Source: Paraburkholderia fynbosensis (lineage in GTDB: Bacteria; Pseudomonadota; Gammaproteobacteria; Burkholderiales; Burkholderiaceae). Taken from it: a stretch of 64,000 nt of DNA. Under the pieces are notes generated by a model. It did not search any database, was not told the DNA's origin, and saw only the letters and a program-made list of their open reading frames with translations. The stretch covers positions 228,859 to 292,858 of the forward strand of contig NZ_CADIKI010000010.1 of NCBI RefSeq assembly GCF_902859935.1. Direction: 5' to 3'. The position numbers and the translations under genes are program-made. Shown here piece by piece: positions 43,744 to 53,402 of this stretch. The number at the start of each line of letters is the position of its first letter. Within the stretch, counting starts at the first letter, position 1.

Positions 43744-45198
43744 TCAAGAGGCGCGCCGCGTGACGCTGTCGAGATAGCGGCACAGAAACGTCGCCAGTTC
43801 CGGGTCGCCGCAATTGGCGATATTGAAGCGCATCCACGTCGTCGGCGACTGCTGCGGCGAAAACAGGCTGCCGGGCGTCAGCAGGAAGCCGCCTTCGTGG
43901 CCGGCGGCCGCCAGCGCACCCGCGTCGACGCCCGTATCGACCCACAGGAACATGCCGGCCGCGGGCGTCAGAAACAGCTTCATGCCGGTCTTTTCCAGCA
44001 TCCGCACGGACTTTTCGCGCACGCCGTCGAGCCGCGCGCGCAGCCGCTCGACATGCCGCCGATAGTGGCCCTCGGTCAGAATCTTGTACAGCACGCGCTC
44101 GTTGAGCTCGGGGCTCGTCATGCCGACCAGCATCTTCTGGTTGCTGACCGCCGTCGCCACCTCCGGCGCGCACGCGATGAAGCCCACACGCAGATTCGGC
44201 GCAAGCGTCTTCGAAAAGCTGCCGAGGTAGATCACGCGCTTTAACTGGTCGAGGCTCGCGAGGCGCGTGCCCGGATGGCTCGGCGGGCACAGATCGCCGT
44301 AAATATCGTCTTCGACGACGATGAAATCGTACGCTTCGGCGAGGCGCAGAATGCGGAACGCCTGGGCCGCCGTCAGCGACGTGCCCGTCGGGTTCTGCAG
44401 CACCGAGTTGATCACCAGCATTTTCGGCCGCCACGTCTGAACGAGCGTTTCGAGCGCGTCGAGATCGGGGCCGTCCGGCGTGTACGGCATGCCGACCAGC
44501 CGCGCGCCTTGCGACGCGAAGCAGCCGAACATCTGAAACCAGGCCGGATCGCCGACGATCACCGCTTCGCCGGGCTTCACGTAGACGCGCGAGATCAGAT
44601 CGATCGCCTGCGTGACACCCGACACCATCACGATCTGCTCCGGCGACGCGCCGATCTCCAGCTCTTCGAGCCGCGTCTGCAATTGCTGGCGCAGCGGCAG
44701 GAAACCCTGCGGCGTGCCGATGCCGAGCATCTGCGCGCCGCTTTGCCGCCCGAGCGTGCGCAGCGCGTTGGTAATCAGTTCGCCGTCGAGCCAGCGCGCG
44801 GGCAGATAACCGAGACCGGGGCTGCGCTCGGGGCGCGTGCCGGTGTACAGCATGTTGCGCAACAGCCAGACCACGTCGATCTTGGCCGGCGCGGCCACGC
44901 CCTCGGCAGGCGGGCGAATTTCCATGAGCGGCGCACCGGCGAGCCGTTCACGCACATAGAACCCGGAGCCGCGCCGCGACTCCAGATACCCTTGCGCCAC
45001 CAGCCGCTCATACGCCTCGACCACGGTGAAGCGCGACACGCCCTTGTCGAGCGCGAGCTTGCGGATCGACGGCATGCGCATGCCGGGGCGGAACACGCGT
45101 TCCTCGATACGGCGGCGCGCCCACTGCACGAGCTGCTCGACCAGCGTCAGCGCTGACGTATCGTGCGGGGCGGGAATCTGGGCAAGCGAGACGGACAT
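43744..45198 (-). CDS. MocR-family transcriptional regulator (GntR HTH fused to aminotransferase fold)
   Basis: A 484-residue regulator. The N-terminal GntR winged helix includes PGMRMPSIRKLALDKGVSR and TVVEAYERLVAQGYL with GSGFYV (about residues 30-90). The C-terminal fold-type I aminotransferase domain has QNPTGTS and the PLP lysine in YLGSFSKTLAPNLRVGF. MocR proteins use PLP to sense an amino compound and usually bind direct repeats. The ATG at 45198 is chosen because the upstream extension is not protein-like. It is divergent from the VOC-aminotransferase-RidA-PhzF genes, which it probably controls. Confidence 0.9.
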   Translation of the reverse strand: MSVSLAQIPAPHDTSALTLVEQLVQWARRRIEERVFRPGMRMPSIRKLALDKGVSRFTVVEAYERLVAQGYLESRRGSGFYVRERLAGAPLMEIRPPAEGVAAPAKIDVVWLLRNMLYTGTRPERSPGLGYLPARWLDGELITNALRTLGRQSGAQMLGIGTPQGFLPLRQQLQTRLEELEIGASPEQIVMVSGVTQAIDLISRVYVKPGEAVIVGDPAWFQMFGCFASQGARLVGMPYTPDGPDLDALETLVQTWRPKMLVINSVLQNPTGTSLTAAQAFRILRLAEAYDFIVVEDDIYGDLCPPSHPGTRLASLDQLKRVIYLGSFSKTLAPNLRVGFIACAPEVATAVSNQKMLVGMTSPELNERVLYKILTEGHYRRHVERLRARLDGVREKSVRMLEKTGMKLFLTPAAGMFLWVDTGVDAGALAAAGHEGGFLLTPGSLFSPQQSPTTWMRFNIANCGDPELATFLCRYLDSVTRRAS

Positions 45199-45211
45199 GG
45201 CGGGCTCCAAC

Positions 45212-45242
45212 TGTACCGAACAGTATCGAATCGATTGTACCG
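45212..45242. promoter_or_regulatory. Direct-repeat operator of the MocR regulator
   Basis: TGTACCG occurs at 45212-45218 and again at 45236-45242, a 24-bp period on one helical face, and a degenerate third copy CTGTGCCGG follows near 45246. The first copy lies 14 bp upstream of the MocR start. Direct repeats of this kind are the binding sites of PdxR, GabR and other MocR regulators. Confidence 0.65.
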
Positions 45243-45473
45243 TTACTGTGCCGGTCGCTGCCGTTACATTTGAGTTCAACACAGGATGGTGATGCAGCGC
45301 CAGAGCGGGTGGACGACGGTTGGGCCGCTCGCAAACGATCCGGCAACCCCGGTCAGACACTATCCGCATGGCCCGCCGATCCGGCAAACGGTTATGCTTA
45401 CGGCCCCGGCAGCAGCGCCGTCACATCTGGCGTGCACCGGCTTACCGCAGAAAACCGTTTTCCTCGCTCCGTC

Positions 45474-46202
45474 ATGACAGCTCATCCGCTCCGTCTCGAT
45501 CACCTCGTGATTTCCGCGCGCACCCTCGACGAGGGTACGCAGTACGTCGCCGACACGCTCGGCGTCGCGCCGGCCGGCGGCGGTGCACATCCGCTGATGC
45601 GCACCCACAACCGGCTGCTGAATCTGTGGGGCGGGGTCTATCTGGAAGTGATCGCGATCGATCCGCATGCCGCGCCGGCGGCCGCTCCGGCCGTTTCAGC
45701 CGCCCCCGCCGCCGCATCCACCGACGGCAGCGCGCCGCGCCCTCGCCTGTTCGCCCTCGACGACCCGGCGACGCACGCGCGGCTCGAAAACGGCCCATAC
45801 CTGTCGCACTGGGTCGCCCGGGTCGAGCGGCCGAAGCAGCTGACGACATGGCAAGCGCAGTATCCGCAGCGCATCCCGCCCATCGTGCCGATGACGCGCA
45901 GCGATTTCACCTGGGGCCTGTCGGTGCCAGACGACGGCGCTTTCCCGGCCTGGCAGGGCGCGGGCGACGGCGTGCTGCCCTCGCTGATCCAGTGGGACTC
46001 GCTGCGACATCCGTCGGATGCGCTGCCGCCCACGGGCATCGCCCTGAAAGCGCTAAAAGCCGCGCATCCGCAAGCGGATCTGGTGCGCGCGCACTTGCAG
46101 TGGCTCGGCGCCGCGCATCTGCTCGAACTGCGGCCCACCGACGGCGCCGCGGCGCTCGTCGCCGAATTTGAAACACCCGATGGTCTGCGGACCCTTGAAT
46201 AA
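45474..46202 (+). CDS. VOC-family protein with Glyoxalase_3-like domain
   Basis: A 242-residue protein with an N-terminal glyoxalase-like fold: LRLDHLVISARTLDEGTQYV and LGVAPAGGGAHPLMRTHNRL with the LNLWGGVYLEVIAIDP strand. The histidine and glutamate in DHLVI and YLEVI are likely metal ligands. Residues about 65-85 form an Ala/Pro-rich insertion. The C-terminal half has HWVARV and WDSLRHPSDALPPTGIALKALKA, a second half-fold common in this family. It is the first gene on the plus strand opposite the MocR regulator, 77 bp before the aminotransferase. The substrate is unknown. Confidence 0.8.
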   Translation: MTAHPLRLDHLVISARTLDEGTQYVADTLGVAPAGGGAHPLMRTHNRLLNLWGGVYLEVIAIDPHAAPAAAPAVSAAPAAASTDGSAPRPRLFALDDPATHARLENGPYLSHWVARVERPKQLTTWQAQYPQRIPPIVPMTRSDFTWGLSVPDDGAFPAWQGAGDGVLPSLIQWDSLRHPSDALPPTGIALKALKAAHPQADLVRAHLQWLGAAHLLELRPTDGAAALVAEFETPDGLRTLE

Positions 46203-46278
46203 GCAGCGCGCGCGGGTCGCCGACTCGCGCGATAATTGAAGTCTTGACCGGTTCCAGAAATACCAAGCAGAGGAGAGC

Positions 46279-47475
46279 ATGGACCAAAGCGACCTGAAAG
46301 CCCCGACGTGGCAATTGTCCGAACGCGCGCGCAAGCTCACGAGCTCCGCGATCCGCGAGATCCTGAAGGTCACGGAGCGGCCCGAAGTCATTTCGTTCGC
46401 CGGCGGCCTGCCTTCGCCGGCCACCTTCCCGGCCGAGCGCATGCGCGAAGCCTCCGACCGCATTCTGCGCGACACGCCCGCCGCGGCGCTGCAATACAGC
46501 GCGACCGAAGGCTACGCGCCGCTGCGTGAATGGATCGCGCAGCGCTATTCGGTCAACGGCGCACAGATTCGTGCGAGCCAGGTCCTGATCACCACCGGCT
46601 CGCAGCAGGCGCTCGACCTGCTCGGCAAAGTGCTGGTGTGCCCGAACAGCCCGGTGCTGGTCGAAACGCCGACCTACCTCGGCGCGCTGCAATCGTTCTC
46701 GATGTACGAGCCGAGCTACGTGCAGGTGGCCACCGACGAACAAGGCCTGATCCCCGAAGCGCTCACGGCGGAACTGACAAAGGGCGCGCGTCTGCTGTAC
46801 GCGCAGCCGAACTTCCAGAATCCGACCGGCCGCCGCCTGCCGATCGAGCGCCGCCGCGCGCTCGCCGAGTTCGCGAAGACCGCGCCGTTCCCGGTGATCG
46901 AAGACGATCCGTACGGCGCGCTCGACTACGCGGGCGAACCGCTGCCCACCATGCTGTCGATGGCGCCGGAACACATCGTCTATCTCGGCTCGTTCTCGAA
47001 GGTGCTCGCGCCGGGCCTGCGGGTCGGCTTCATCATCGCGCCCGAGGAATTGATCTTCAAACTCGTGCAGGCGAAGCAGGCCACCGATCTGCACACGCCG
47101 AGCTTCACGCAGCGCATCGTGCACGAAGTGATCAAGGACGGTTTCCTCGACACGCACGTGCCGACCATCCGCGAGCTGTATCGCAACCAGTGCGACGCGA
47201 TGCTGTCCGCGCTCGAGCGCAACATGCCCGCAGGCGTGAGCTGGAACCGTCCGGAAGGCGGCATGTTCATCTGGGTGAATCTGCCCGCGCAGATCGACAG
47301 CATGAAGCTGCTCGAAGAAGCCGTCGCGCAGAACGTCGCGTTCGTGCCGGGTGGTCCGTTCTTCGCGAACGAAGCGCAACACAACACGCTGCGTCTGTCG
47401 TTCGTCACGGTGCCGCCGGCAAAGATCGACGAAGGCATCGGGCGCCTCGGCGCGCTGATCCGCGCGAAGCTCTGA
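46279..47475 (+). CDS. PLP-dependent aminotransferase (class I/II, 2-aminoadipate/LysN-like)
   Basis: A 398-residue fold-type I aminotransferase without a helix-turn-helix. It shows ISFAGGLPSPATFPAERM at the N-terminus (typical of the LysN/2-aminoadipate and AraT-like branch), TTGSQQALDLLGKVL, YAQPNFQNPTGRRLP with the ring-stacking and carboxylate contacts, DDPYGALDY, and the PLP lysine in YLGSFSKVLAPGLRVGF. The final arginine is in NTLRLSFV. A GAGGAGAG ribosome binding site lies about 3-10 nt upstream of the ATG. It is close to the MocR aminotransferase domain in fold. It probably shares a transcript with RidA 52 bp downstream. Confidence 0.9.
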   Translation: MDQSDLKAPTWQLSERARKLTSSAIREILKVTERPEVISFAGGLPSPATFPAERMREASDRILRDTPAAALQYSATEGYAPLREWIAQRYSVNGAQIRASQVLITTGSQQALDLLGKVLVCPNSPVLVETPTYLGALQSFSMYEPSYVQVATDEQGLIPEALTAELTKGARLLYAQPNFQNPTGRRLPIERRRALAEFAKTAPFPVIEDDPYGALDYAGEPLPTMLSMAPEHIVYLGSFSKVLAPGLRVGFIIAPEELIFKLVQAKQATDLHTPSFTQRIVHEVIKDGFLDTHVPTIRELYRNQCDAMLSALERNMPAGVSWNRPEGGMFIWVNLPAQIDSMKLLEEAVAQNVAFVPGGPFFANEAQHNTLRLSFVTVPPAKIDEGIGRLGALIRAKL

Positions 47476-47527
47476 GCACACGCGGCGCGGCCCGCGTGAG
47501 CAAATTCCACTACTGATCGAGGACACC

Positions 47528-47992
47528 ATGGCTCAAACGAATGTGTACGACAAGCTGAAGGAATTGGGCATCGAACTGCCGGTCGCCGGCGCACCGGCAG
47601 CCGCGTATGTGATGAGCGCACAAAGCGGCAACACGGTGTACCTGTCCGGCCACATCGCGAAGAAAGACGGCAAGGTGTGGACGGGCAAGCTCGGCGCCAC
47701 GCTCGGCACCGACGAAGGCAAGGCCGCCGCGCGCTCGATCGCCATCGACCTGCTCGCCACGCTGCATGCGCACGTGGGCGATCTGAACCGCGTGACGCGC
47801 ATCGTCAAGCTGATGAGTCTCGTCAACTCGACGCCCGAGTTCACCGAACAGCATCTGGTCACCAACGGCGCGTCCGAACTGGTCGCCGACGTGTTCGGCG
47901 AGCGCGGCAAGCACGCGCGCTCGGCATTCGGCGTCGCGCAGATTCCGCTCGGCGCGTGCGTCGAGATCGAGATGATCGCTGAAGTCGAGTAA
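47528..47992 (+). CDS. RidA/YjgF-family enamine/imine deaminase-like protein
   Basis: A 154-residue protein of the larger YjgF_endoribonc-type RidA subgroup. It includes NTVYLSGHIAKKDGKVWTG, then RSIAIDLLATLHAHVGDLNRV, and GKHARSAFGVAQIPLGACVEIE, where the arginine of ARSAFGV is the key carboxylate-binding residue of RidA proteins. RidA removes the reactive 2-aminoacrylate-type imines that PLP enzymes leak. Its position right after an aminotransferase fits that role. A GAGGACACC ribosome binding site precedes the start. Confidence 0.9.
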   Translation: MAQTNVYDKLKELGIELPVAGAPAAAYVMSAQSGNTVYLSGHIAKKDGKVWTGKLGATLGTDEGKAAARSIAIDLLATLHAHVGDLNRVTRIVKLMSLVNSTPEFTEQHLVTNGASELVADVFGERGKHARSAFGVAQIPLGACVEIEMIAEVE

Positions 47993-48200
47993 CGAATACG
48001 CATGAGCAGCCGCGCGGCGAAAGCCGCCGCGGCAATCCAGCGGGCATAAGCCGGCGTTCGCCGGGTAGTCCGTTCAGAACGCGTCGCGAGGTGCCTGTCA
48101 CCCACGGCGCGTTTTGCATTTGTGCAAAGGTGGATCGTTGCCGCGCCAGCGGATAGAATCCGCGAACCTTACTCAATCGTTTGATTCGCTGGACCACGCC

Positions 48201-49103
48201 ATGCCCGCCCATACCGTCCGTTTCAAACAGGTCGACGTGTTCACGTCGGTGCCGTTCAAAGGCAATCCGCTCGCTGTCATATTCGACGCCGATGGGCTCG
48301 ATGCGGATCAGATGCAGGCCATCGCCCACTGGACCAATCTGTCCGAAACCACCTTCCTGTTGCAACCGACCGACCCGGCCGCCGACTATCGCGTGCGAAT
48401 CTTCACGACGCATGGCGAATTGCCGTTTGCGGGCCATCCGACGCTAGGCACCGCGCACGCGCTACGCGAAAGCGGCTATCAGCCGAAGCAGGCCGGCAAG
48501 CTGGTTCAGCAATGCGGCGTGGGACTCGTCGAACTCGAAGCATTGAGCGGGCCGGACGAGACGACACAAAACGCATGGGCATTCGCCGCGCCGCCCGCGC
48601 GGGTCACACCGCTCGCCGCGCATCGCCATGCCGAACTCGCCACGGCTTTACGTAGTGATGCGATCGATTTCAGCGCGACGCCCTGCGCGGTCGACAACGG
48701 CGCACCATGGCTCGTGGTGCGTTTGAATTCGGCGCACGATTGTCTCGCGCTCGACCCGGACGCCGCCGCACTCGCTGAACTCGTGCATTCGGTCGACACG
48801 CACGGACTCGCGGCGTACGGCCCTCATGACGCCGGCGGCCCCGCCACTTTCGAGGTGCGCTGCCTGATGGCCGGCGGCGGTTTCGGCACCGGTGAAGACC
48901 CGGTGACCGGCAGCGCCAACGCCGCGCTGGCCGGCCTGTTAAGCGCGCAGCAACGTCGTCCGGGCACGCGCTATTCGGCGCGCCAGGGCACCGCGCTGGG
49001 CCGCGCCGGTCAGGTTTCGGTGCATTACGACGATGCGCGTGGCAAGACGTGGATCGGCGGCTCGTCGGTGACGATCGTCGATGGTACGTTCCGCTTGCCG
49101 TGA
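48201..49103 (+). CDS. PhzF-family isomerase/epimerase
   Basis: A 300-residue PhzF-fold protein. It begins VRFKQVDVFTSVPFKGNPLAV (family signature), and the catalytic glutamate is in LSETTFLL near residue 50. Further motifs are RIFTTHGELPFAGHPTLGTAH, the central GTGEDPVTGSANAALAGLL, and the end SSVTIVDGTFRL. Members isomerise phenazine precursors or other small acids; most chromosomal ones have unknown substrates. It sits 208 bp after ridA, far enough for a separate promoter but on the same strand, so membership of the operon is uncertain. Confidence 0.88.
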   Translation: MPAHTVRFKQVDVFTSVPFKGNPLAVIFDADGLDADQMQAIAHWTNLSETTFLLQPTDPAADYRVRIFTTHGELPFAGHPTLGTAHALRESGYQPKQAGKLVQQCGVGLVELEALSGPDETTQNAWAFAAPPARVTPLAAHRHAELATALRSDAIDFSATPCAVDNGAPWLVVRLNSAHDCLALDPDAAALAELVHSVDTHGLAAYGPHDAGGPATFEVRCLMAGGGFGTGEDPVTGSANAALAGLLSAQQRRPGTRYSARQGTALGRAGQVSVHYDDARGKTWIGGSSVTIVDGTFRLP

Positions 49104-49554
49104 GCGACACGCGCTGAACCGGCTCGAACGCGGCGCGCCCCAGCTTGCGTGCTTGACCACAAGCGCCGCATGGTTTTAACGATTGATGCACACTGCATTG
49201 CGACGAGCGGCCCCTCAGAGACCTGGCACACCTGAACACCGATTCCGATGAAACTGTCCAAACCATCACGAAGCCGCAGCCGCAAGGCTCGCCGCTCCCC
49301 TTGCAAAATCAGCGGAACCGCACCGCGCGCCGCGGCAGCGTATACCCGATGCCCGGACGCTTCCTTAATCCAGTGGCATTAAGTAATATCGAAACGTACC
49401 CCGCTGACCTGTGGTCGGTCAGGTCAGGCACGGCACCACGCCTTCTCCTGCGCAGCAGTTCCGGCACCTTGGTCACCATGCAGCCATCCATGAAATCAGC
49501 GCAGTCGATGCTCGCGTGTTTGCAGTCGGTCGGCACTCAGGCACGGGCCGCACG
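49104..49554. other. Intergenic region before the GGDEF-EAL gene
   Basis: A 451-bp stretch. A 44-codon Arg/Ser-rich frame at 49248 has no ribosome binding site and is not accepted. Small inverted repeats around GACCTG...CAGGTC at about 49406-49430 could be part of a PhzF-gene terminator. No clear promoter was found. Confidence 0.35.
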
Positions 49555-51909
49555 ATGAGCCAATCCCGCTTCTCGGAGCCGCGCGAAGCCAAGCCTCCCC
49601 GTGATCCCGCCGTCTCGCGCCGGCGCGCTCTGCTCGTCATCCCCGCGCTCGGCGTGCTGGTCCTGATTCTGCTTTGGGCCGTGATCTTCGCGCGTCTGTC
49701 GGTCGAGAAGGAAGCGACGTATCGCGAAACCATGGCCTCCGCTGCGATTCTCTCCGCGGCGTTGGAGCAGCATACGATCAAGGCGATTCACCAGGTCGAT
49801 CAGATCACCCGCTTCGTCAAATACGAGTTCGAGAAAACGCCGGATCATTTCGATCTCGCCAGCACGGTAGAGAAAGGTGTCGTGCAAAGCGAAACTCTGG
49901 TGCAGGTGTCGTTGATCGACGAACACGGCAAGCTGAACGCCAACACGGCCGAACTCAATCCTAAACGCATCGATCTGTCCGATCGCGAGCACTTCAAGGT
50001 CCACGAGCACGAGAACGACGACCAGCTGTTTATCAGCAAGCCCGTGCTCGGCCGCATCTCCGGTCACTGGACCTTGCAGATGACGCGCCGTCTGAATCAT
50101 CCGGATGGTTCGTTCGCGGGCGTCGTCGTGGTCTCCGAAGACCCCAGCTATTTCACCAGCGACTTTTACAACAACGCGGCGATCGGTCATGAAGGCGTGA
50201 TCGCCGTGATCTCGGACAACGGCGCCGTGCTCGCGCGGCGCACCGGCAGTGCCAACAGCACGAACGGCGCGTTCTCGGCGAGCGGCACTTATCCAACCTC
50301 GGAGCATGTGTCGGGCACCTATGTCGATTCGATCGACAACGTCACGCGTATCGTGTCGTACCGGCACATCGACGGTTATCCGCTCGGCGTACTGGTGGGT
50401 CTCTCGCAAGCCGAAGAATTCGCGGACTACAACCACACCCGCAACGTCTATCTGATGATGGCGGGCTTCATCTCACTCGCGATGCTGAGTTTCTTCGCCG
50501 TCGCGACCGGGTTGATCGGCAAGCTGCTCGGCCGCGAGCGAGAGATGACGCATCTGGTCGAATACGATCTGCTCACCGGCCTGCGCAACCGCTATGCGAC
50601 GCTGCAAACGCTGCGACACGACGTGGCGCAGCCGGCCAACCTCGGGCGCCTCGCGATTCTGTTCATCGACCTCGACAACTTCAAGACCGTCAACGACACG
50701 CTCGGCCACAACGCCGGCGACATCGTGCTGCAGATGACGGCCTCGCGGCTCGCGTCCGCAGTCGGCGAGGACGGCGCGCTGAGCCGCATCGGCGGCGACG
50801 AGTTCGTCGTCGTGATCAAGGGCGACGACGTCGAGAAGCGCGCGGTCGCGCTGGCCGAAGCTGCCGCCGACGCGTTCGCGAAACCCTTCGAAGTACGTGG
50901 CAGTTCGTTCGTGCTGCATGCGAGCATCGGCATCGCGCTGTATTCGGTGGCCAACGAGAGCGAAATCGACCTGCTGAAGAAGGCCGACCTCGCGATGTAC
51001 AGCGCGAAGGACGCGGGTAAGAACTGCTATCAGTTCTATTCGCCGCACCTGTCGCATCGCGCGGATCATTTGATGAAGTGGGAGCAGCAGTTGCGCGTGG
51101 CGCTCGCCGAAGGGCAACTGTTTCTCGCCTATCAGCCGAAGATCGATCTGATGCGCCGCTGCATCACCGGTTTCGAAGCGCTGGTGCGCTGGAACCATCC
51201 GCAGCACGGTTTGATTCCGGCCAACGATTTCATTCCAGTCGCCGAATCGACCGGCCTGATCGTGCCGATCGGCGACTTCGTGATCGAGACCGCCTGCCGG
51301 CAACTGGCGCTCTGGCAGCAGCAGGGCTACGACACGCTGTCGCTCGCGGTGAACATCTCGGCGGTGCAGTTCTGGCGTGGCGACCTGTACGAAACCGTCT
51401 CGCAAGCGATCGAGGAAACCGGCATTTCCGCGCGCCGCCTCGAACTCGAAATCACCGAGACGGCGATGATGGAATATCCCGAACTCGTGTCGGAGAAGAT
51501 CTTCGCGTTGAAGCGCCTCGGTGTGCGCATCGCGCTCGACGACTTCGGCACCGGCTATTCGTCGCTGTCCTATCTGAATCGCTTCTCGGTGGACACGCTG
51601 AAAGTGGACCGTTCGTTCGTCCAGGCCATTCCCGGCGACCGCAGCGTCTGCGTGATGGTCACCGCGATCGTCAATCTGGCGCGCTCGCTGGGGCTCACGG
51701 TGGTGGTCGAAGGCACCGAGACCGAAGAGCAGATCGCCTGGCTCGCCGCGCTCGGTCATATCGAGGCGCAAGGCTTCCTGTTCTCGCGCCCGGTCCCGGT
51801 CGAGGCGATCCCCGCGCTGCTCGACCGCTTCGGCGTATGCGGAATGACTGGACGCCGCGACGCGCAGGAAACCGACGACACAAGCAGCGTGTCCAGCACC
51901 AACGAATGA
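49555..51909 (+). CDS. Membrane-bound bifunctional GGDEF-EAL cyclic-di-GMP protein
   Basis: A 784-residue signalling protein. A membrane helix (about 25-45) is followed by a periplasmic dCache-like sensor (about 50-290) and a second helix near 300-325. The diguanylate cyclase domain has an intact GGDEF signature near residue 413. The phosphodiesterase domain has EALVRW near 541 and all main EAL motifs: NISAVQF, EITETAMM, DDFGTGYSSLSYL, KVDRSF and EGTET. An RxxD inhibitory site is not seen before GGDEF. Both activities look possible, with the sensor deciding the balance. The start at 49555 gives a short cytosolic N-terminus with correct topology. Confidence 0.92.
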   Translation: MSQSRFSEPREAKPPRDPAVSRRRALLVIPALGVLVLILLWAVIFARLSVEKEATYRETMASAAILSAALEQHTIKAIHQVDQITRFVKYEFEKTPDHFDLASTVEKGVVQSETLVQVSLIDEHGKLNANTAELNPKRIDLSDREHFKVHEHENDDQLFISKPVLGRISGHWTLQMTRRLNHPDGSFAGVVVVSEDPSYFTSDFYNNAAIGHEGVIAVISDNGAVLARRTGSANSTNGAFSASGTYPTSEHVSGTYVDSIDNVTRIVSYRHIDGYPLGVLVGLSQAEEFADYNHTRNVYLMMAGFISLAMLSFFAVATGLIGKLLGREREMTHLVEYDLLTGLRNRYATLQTLRHDVAQPANLGRLAILFIDLDNFKTVNDTLGHNAGDIVLQMTASRLASAVGEDGALSRIGGDEFVVVIKGDDVEKRAVALAEAAADAFAKPFEVRGSSFVLHASIGIALYSVANESEIDLLKKADLAMYSAKDAGKNCYQFYSPHLSHRADHLMKWEQQLRVALAEGQLFLAYQPKIDLMRRCITGFEALVRWNHPQHGLIPANDFIPVAESTGLIVPIGDFVIETACRQLALWQQQGYDTLSLAVNISAVQFWRGDLYETVSQAIEETGISARRLELEITETAMMEYPELVSEKIFALKRLGVRIALDDFGTGYSSLSYLNRFSVDTLKVDRSFVQAIPGDRSVCVMVTAIVNLARSLGLTVVVEGTETEEQIAWLAALGHIEAQGFLFSRPVPVEAIPALLDRFGVCGMTGRRDAQETDDTSSVSSTNE

Positions 51910-52051
51910 GCACGCTGGCCGCAATGCCACGGCGCACCGCGGCGTCGAAAAACGGGCTACATTCACAGTGAGCTACGACGCCGCAGCGCGTCGCCTCATA
52001 CAACGATGATCCTAAGGGACGGGCGCCCGCGAGCCGGACGTCCGCGGCGCC

Positions 52052-53260
52052 ATGCAGACGATCATGAGCCAGGATGCAGTCAAACGAGGGGAACGGGAAC
52101 CGCTATGGACGCTGTTCAGGGTCGTGTTTGCCCTGTCGGCGTTGTCGTGGGGTGGCCTCGCGCTGATGGCGCAACTCGAACACCACTACGTCGAACGCGA
52201 GCAACGACTCTCGCGCGTCGCCTTCTCCGATCTGATCGCGCTCGCGTGGATGGTGCCGGGGCCCGTGGGCTGCAACGTCGCCGTGCAACTGGGGCATGCG
52301 CTGCGCGGACGCGCCGGCGCGTGGGTCGCGGGCATCGCCAGCGTGCTGCCCTTCTTCATGCTGATGACGCTGTTCGCGATCTTCTACCGCACGCCGCTCG
52401 TGCGCGCCGCGGCTTCGCAAACTTTGCTCAATCATTTCAGCGTCGTGCTCGCCACGCTGATCGCGCTCACCTGGTATAAGCAGACGCGCGCACTGGTGCG
52501 CGGCAGGCTCGAATGGATCGCGGCGGTGCTCGGCTGCGTGGCGCTCGTCTATGCACGCAGTCCCGCCGCTTATGTGGCGATGCTCGCGGCGGCTTTCGGC
52601 GCGGGCTGGGCCGTGAGCCCGGTGCGCAACGCGCGCCTCGTCGTGTCGCTCAGGCGCGGCGACTGGCAGATGCTGGCCGCCTTGTGCGTGCTGCTTGCGC
52701 TGTTCGCGCTACCGCTGCCGCATCGCTACGAACTGGCGCTGTTGTGGCCGCGCCTCGCCGGCGCCGGGATGACGCTGTTCGGCGGCGGCTTCTCGGCGCT
52801 GCCGGTTCTCAAGACGCTGTTCGTCACGCCGGCGATCGGCGTATCGGATAACGACTTCACGCTGGCGTTTTCGCTGTCGCCGTTATCGCCGGGACCGCTG
52901 TTGAACGTCGTACCGTTCTTTGGCTATCTGGTGGACGGCTGGGTGGGTGCGCTGATTGCGACGCTCGCGCTATTCGTGCCGTCGGGCTGCCTCGTCGTGC
53001 TCGCGCAGCGGCATCTGCATCAGTTGAAGACGAATCCGCGCTTCGAGCATGGCATGCGGATTCTGCGCGCGGCCACGACTGCGTTTCTCGCCGTCGCCGT
53101 GCTGCGCATTGCCGCGCATGTGCCGTTCAAACCGGTCTATCTGCTGACCGCGCTGTTCTCCGGCATGTGCTTCGCGAAGCTCAAGGTGCCGGTGTACGTG
53201 GTGTATGCAACGGTGGCGGTGGTGTGCGGGTTGTGGCTGGCTTATGACACGCTGCCTTGA
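52052..53260 (+). CDS. Chromate transporter (CHR family, two-domain)
   Basis: A 402-residue membrane protein made of two homologous halves, as in ChrA. Half one has FALSALSWGGLALMAQLEHHYV and WMVPGPVGCNVAVQLG; half two has GMTLFGGGFSALPVLKTLFV and SPLSPGPLLNVVPFFGYLV. The paired G(G)x...PGP motifs are the family signature. It exports or moves chromate/sulfate; there is no chrB regulator adjacent, so resistance is not certain. The start may be ATG 52052 or 52064 (MSQDAVKRG). Confidence 0.87.
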   Translation: MQTIMSQDAVKRGEREPLWTLFRVVFALSALSWGGLALMAQLEHHYVEREQRLSRVAFSDLIALAWMVPGPVGCNVAVQLGHALRGRAGAWVAGIASVLPFFMLMTLFAIFYRTPLVRAAASQTLLNHFSVVLATLIALTWYKQTRALVRGRLEWIAAVLGCVALVYARSPAAYVAMLAAAFGAGWAVSPVRNARLVVSLRRGDWQMLAALCVLLALFALPLPHRYELALLWPRLAGAGMTLFGGGFSALPVLKTLFVTPAIGVSDNDFTLAFSLSPLSPGPLLNVVPFFGYLVDGWVGALIATLALFVPSGCLVVLAQRHLHQLKTNPRFEHGMRILRAATTAFLAVAVLRIAAHVPFKPVYLLTALFSGMCFAKLKVPVYVVYATVAVVCGLWLAYDTLP

Positions 53261-53402
53261 GCAGCAGCGGCGGCAGCGGCGGTGGAGATAAAGAGCGTGG
53301 CGGTCGAGGTGATCGACGAGGTTACCAACGAAGTGATCCGCGACGCCACAAGCGAAGCGACAGCCGAAGCGACCATCGCGACCGCCCCGGCAAGCCCTGC
53401 CC

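Noticed and set aside
49248..49382. 44-codon Arg/Ser-rich frame
   Set aside because: No ribosome binding site and a biased composition like noncoding frames here.
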